Below, piece after piece: positions 5,258-7,213 of a stretch of 7,213 bases of DNA. Each line of letters opens with the position of its first letter. The stretch's first letter is position 1. The notes under the pieces are model-generated. The model was not told the DNA's origin, ran no database searches, and saw only the letters and a program-made list of their open reading frames with translations. The translations under genes were made by a program, and so were the position numbers. The stretch spans positions 1 through 7,213 of the forward strand of contig JBKHJZ010000163.1 of the NCBI GenBank assembly GCA_046537875.1, written 5' to 3'. The DNA is from JBKHJZ01 sp046537875. Its GTDB lineage: Bacteria; Actinomycetota; Acidimicrobiia; Acidimicrobiales; VFJN01.

Positions 5258-6817
5258 ATGACCATCGCCGCCATCGCCGACATCATCCGCACCCACGGCG
5301 CCGAGCGACCCGACGCCCCGGCGCTGGAGATCGACGGGCGCTCCATCAGCTTCGGGGAGCTCGATCGCCGTTCCAACCAGGCGGCCCAGGCGCTGTGGGC
5401 CTCCGGCGTCCGGGCCGGCGACCGGGTGGCGTTCATCGACAAGAACGGGGCCGAGTGGTTCGACGTGACGTTCGGCCTCGCCAAGATCGGCGCGGTCAAC
5501 GTCTCGGTCAACTGGCGGCTCGCACCGCCGGAGATGGCCCAGATCATCGACGACGCCCAGGCCAGCGTGGTGATCGTCGGCCCCGAGTTCACCTCGCACA
5601 TCGAGAAGGTGGAGGACGATCTCCCGCGCGTCCGCACGATCGTCGCGATCGGCGGGCACGACCGCTGGCCGGACTACGAGGGCTGGATCGCCGCGCACCC
5701 CGCGGACGACCCCGGGGCGGTCGCCGCGGGCGAGGACGTCGCCTTCCAGCTCTACACGTCGGGCACCACCGGGCTGCCCAAGGGCGTCATGCTCACCAAC
5801 GACAACTTCTTCAAGGGGGTCATCGGCATCACCGAGCAGTGGCGCTTCACCGAAGACTCGGTGAACCTCGCGATGATGCCGATGTTCCACATCGCCGGGG
5901 CGGGGTGGGCGACCGTGGGCCTCTACCACGGCTGCCGCACCGTGGTGCTGCGCGACATCGACCCGGCCAAGATCCTCGAGGTCATCCCCGCCTTCGGCGT
6001 GACCAACGCGTTCATGGTGCCGGCCGTGATCCAGTTCCTGCTGGCGACCCCGGGCGTGGAGTCCACCGACTTCTCGACCCTGCGCACCCTGGTGTACGGC
6101 GCGTCGCCGATCGCCGACAAGGTTCTGGTCGCGGGCATGCGCACCTTCGGCTGCGAGTTCATCCAGGTGTACGGGCTCACCGAGACCACCGGAGCGATCA
6201 CCCAGCTCGACGGCGTCGACCACGACCCCGAGGGCAGGCCGCACCTGCTGCGCTCCTGCGGCAAGCCGTACCCCTGGGTGGAGATGCGGGTCGTCGACAC
6301 CGCCACGGGCGAGGACGTGCCCCTCGGGCAGGTCGGCGAGCTGTGGACCCGCTCGCACCAGAACATGGCCGGCTACTGGAACAACACCACCGCCACGGCC
6401 GAGGCCATGACGCCCGACGGCTGGTTCCGCACCGGCGACGCCGGCTACATGGACGCCGACGGCTACCTGTACCTCCACGACCGGGTGAAGGACATGATCG
6501 TCTCCGGCGGCGAGAACGTGTACCCGGCCGAGGTGGAGAACGCGCTGATGACCCATCCCGGCGTCGCCGACGTGGCGGTGATCGGGGTGCCGGACGACCG
6601 CTGGGGAGAGGCGGTGAAGGCGATCGTCGTGCGGGCCGAGGACAGCGAGGTGACCGGCGACGAGATCGTGGCCTTCGCCCGGGACAAGCTCGCCGGCTTC
6701 AAGCTCCCGAAGTCGGTCGACTTCACCGACGTGCTCCCCCGCAACCCCTCGGGCAAGATCCTCAAGCGCGAGCTGCGCGAGCCCTACTGGGCGGGGGTCG
6801 ACCGGCGGGTGGGCTGA
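5258..6817 (+). CDS. AMP-forming acyl-CoA ligase (FadD-like, ANL superfamily)
   Basis: This 519-aa cytoplasmic enzyme activates a carboxylate as acyl-AMP and then thioesterifies it to CoA. All core motifs are intact: P-loop YTSGTTGLPKG (166-176), MPMFH (207-211), YGLTETTG (305-312), the adenylate-binding GWFRTGD (388-394, D394), the hinge HDRVKDMI (407-414), GGENVYP (417-423) and the catalytic lysine K500 in NPSGKILKREL. N- and C-terminal domains divide near residue 408. The length is close to mycobacterial FadD13/FadD3-type ligases. Substrate cannot be read from sequence; medium or long fatty acids, aromatic acids or sterol-derived acids are possible. It is divergent from the epoxide hydrolase, with which it probably shares regulation, and convergent with the SHOCT gene. 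Confidence 0.95.
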   Translation: MTIAAIADIIRTHGAERPDAPALEIDGRSISFGELDRRSNQAAQALWASGVRAGDRVAFIDKNGAEWFDVTFGLAKIGAVNVSVNWRLAPPEMAQIIDDAQASVVIVGPEFTSHIEKVEDDLPRVRTIVAIGGHDRWPDYEGWIAAHPADDPGAVAAGEDVAFQLYTSGTTGLPKGVMLTNDNFFKGVIGITEQWRFTEDSVNLAMMPMFHIAGAGWATVGLYHGCRTVVLRDIDPAKILEVIPAFGVTNAFMVPAVIQFLLATPGVESTDFSTLRTLVYGASPIADKVLVAGMRTFGCEFIQVYGLTETTGAITQLDGVDHDPEGRPHLLRSCGKPYPWVEMRVVDTATGEDVPLGQVGELWTRSHQNMAGYWNNTTATAEAMTPDGWFRTGDAGYMDADGYLYLHDRVKDMIVSGGENVYPAEVENALMTHPGVADVAVIGVPDDRWGEAVKAIVVRAEDSEVTGDEIVAFARDKLAGFKLPKSVDFTDVLPRNPSGKILKRELREPYWAGVDRRVG

Positions 6818-6825
6818 GCCGCCCG

Positions 6826-6839
6826 GGCCCGGCCGGGCC
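6826..6839. terminator. Palindrome between convergent ligase and SHOCT genes
   Basis: GGCCCGGCCGGGCC is a perfect 14-bp palindrome in the 34-bp gap between the two stop codons. It could fold as a 5-bp GC stem with a four-base loop. It has no T-tract. The position suits a shared terminator, but runs of G and C here make chance palindromes likely. Confidence 0.25.
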
Positions 6840-6851
6840 GACGGGGGTCCC

Positions 6852-7130
6852 TCACCCGAGCCGTTCGAGCCGCTCCTGGTACTCCTCGGTGGTGAGCTCG
6901 CCGCGCGCGTAGCGCTCGTCGAGGATCTCGCGGGCCCGGGAGCGCCCGGCCCGGCCCGGCCCCAGCGCGCGGGCGACCAGCCACACGGCGGTCCCGATGA
7001 GCGCCACCCAGGCGAGCACCATCAGCGTCCCCCACAGCCAGACCCAGCCCCCGCCCCACCCGGACATGTGATCGCCCCACCAGCCGTCGCGGTGCTGGGC
7101 GAGCGTCGCGATCCACACGGCAGACGTCAT
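6852..7130 (-). CDS. Small membrane protein with C-terminal SHOCT domain
   Basis: This 92-aa protein has a Trp/Gly-rich N-terminal part (WWGDHMSGWGGGWVWLWG, 17-34), one strong TM helix (about 29-55), a short basic linker (GPGRAGRSR, 57-65) and a SHOCT (short C-terminal) domain at about 65-91 with the usual pattern ILDERYARGELTTEEYQERL (69-88). SHOCT is a small helical module, often with oligomerisation or anchoring roles, and no enzymatic function is known. I chose ATG 7130 because AGGAGG lies just upstream and because a preceding frame ends in an ATGA overlap. The internal Met22 (MSGWGG) resembles the start of some shorter homologues and is an alternative. The TM helix predicts inner-membrane location. 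Specific function is unknown. Confidence 0.85.
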   Translation of the reverse strand: MTSAVWIATLAQHRDGWWGDHMSGWGGGWVWLWGTLMVLAWVALIGTAVWLVARALGPGRAGRSRAREILDERYARGELTTEEYQERLERLG

Positions 7131-7213
7131 CGTGCCTCCTCACCTCCCGCGTCCCCGGCGGGCACCCCCGGCGGCTCCGGGCCCGTGGGACACGCGGCCT
7201 CGGCACCAGTGTC
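7127..7213 (-). CDS. C-terminal tail of an upstream gene (partial, runs off the edge)
   Basis: On the minus strand one frame is open from the window edge to a TGA at 7129-7127, which overlaps the ATG of the SHOCT gene as ATGA, the classic arrangement for translational coupling. The 28 visible residues are Pro/Gly/Ala-rich and acidic near the end (GDAGGEEAR). They carry no recognisable domain, so the product cannot be named. A second frame, ending at 7140, is also open to the edge but encodes an Arg-rich string more like an out-of-frame shadow. Confidence 0.4.
   Translation of the reverse strand, partial: DTGAEAACPTGPEPPGVPAGDAGGEEAR
7135..7140 (-). promoter_or_regulatory. Ribosome binding site of the SHOCT gene
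   Basis: AGGAGG on the minus strand ends four bases before ATG 7130. It supports that start over the internal Met22. If the edge frame is a real gene, this site lies within its last codons, as expected for coupled genes. Confidence 0.6.

Noticed and set aside
5017..5637. N-terminal extension of the epoxide hydrolase frame to 5637
   Set aside because: The extra 207 residues are Ser/Ala/Pro-rich, lie antisense to the ligase N-terminus and show no hydrolase homology. The family length fits a start at 5016.
4490..6556. Minus-strand open frame of 688 codons antisense to the ligase and running into the hydrolase gene
   Set aside because: It is a GC-bias shadow. The translation is His/Arg/Val/Asp repetitive with no domain, and it overlaps two genes with complete catalytic motifs.
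6784..7206. Minus-strand open frame of 140 codons overlapping the SHOCT gene
   Set aside because: Pro/Arg-rich shadow frame. The overlapping SHOCT frame has a TM helix, a SHOCT motif and a ribosome site.

Overview
The window is a stretch of very GC-rich DNA with strong G/C bias at third codon positions. It reads like a high-GC actinobacterial chromosome. An Acidimicrobiia-like or other environmental actinobacterium is plausible from the protein flavour, but the taxonomy is inference. There are six complete protein genes and one probable gene tail at the right edge. I see no tRNA, rRNA, CRISPR array, transposase or phage gene.

Layout. (1) 1-2136, plus strand: a CsoR/CstR-type operator overlapping a -10 element, then a CopB-like P1B-3 heavy-metal ATPase carrying the full CPH / NX6YNX4P / MSXSTXXVXXNA signature. 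(2) 2181-5016, minus strand, in transcription order: an epoxide hydrolase with every catalytic residue present, a metallo-beta-lactamase (MBL) plus double-rhodanese fusion of the persulfide dioxygenase/sulfurtransferase class, and a small COG2388/NATD1-like acetyltransferase. The gaps are 76 and 84 bp. The acetyltransferase is convergent with the ATPase, with a GC hairpin between their stops. (3) 5017-5257: a 241-bp divergent intergenic region, the largest gene-free stretch. It holds a perfect 18-bp palindrome, a 29-bp-period direct repeat that copies one palindrome half-site, and likely promoters on both sides. (4) 5258-6817, plus strand: an AMP-forming acyl-CoA ligase. (5) 6852-7213, minus strand: a one-TM SHOCT protein convergent with the ligase, preceded by a probable gene tail whose stop overlaps its start (ATGA).

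How the genes may work together. The left end is a metal-export unit under a metal- or persulfide-responsive operator. The MBL-rhodanese protein belongs to sulfane-sulfur metabolism, but two of its three modules lack key catalytic residues. The divergent epoxide hydrolase/acyl-CoA ligase pair looks like catabolism or detoxification of an epoxidised or carboxylated lipophilic substrate under a shared regulator encoded elsewhere. I found no clear novel defence or mobile system. The most unusual signals are the palindrome/repeat array at 5119-5185 and the degenerate active sites of the MBL-rhodanese protein.
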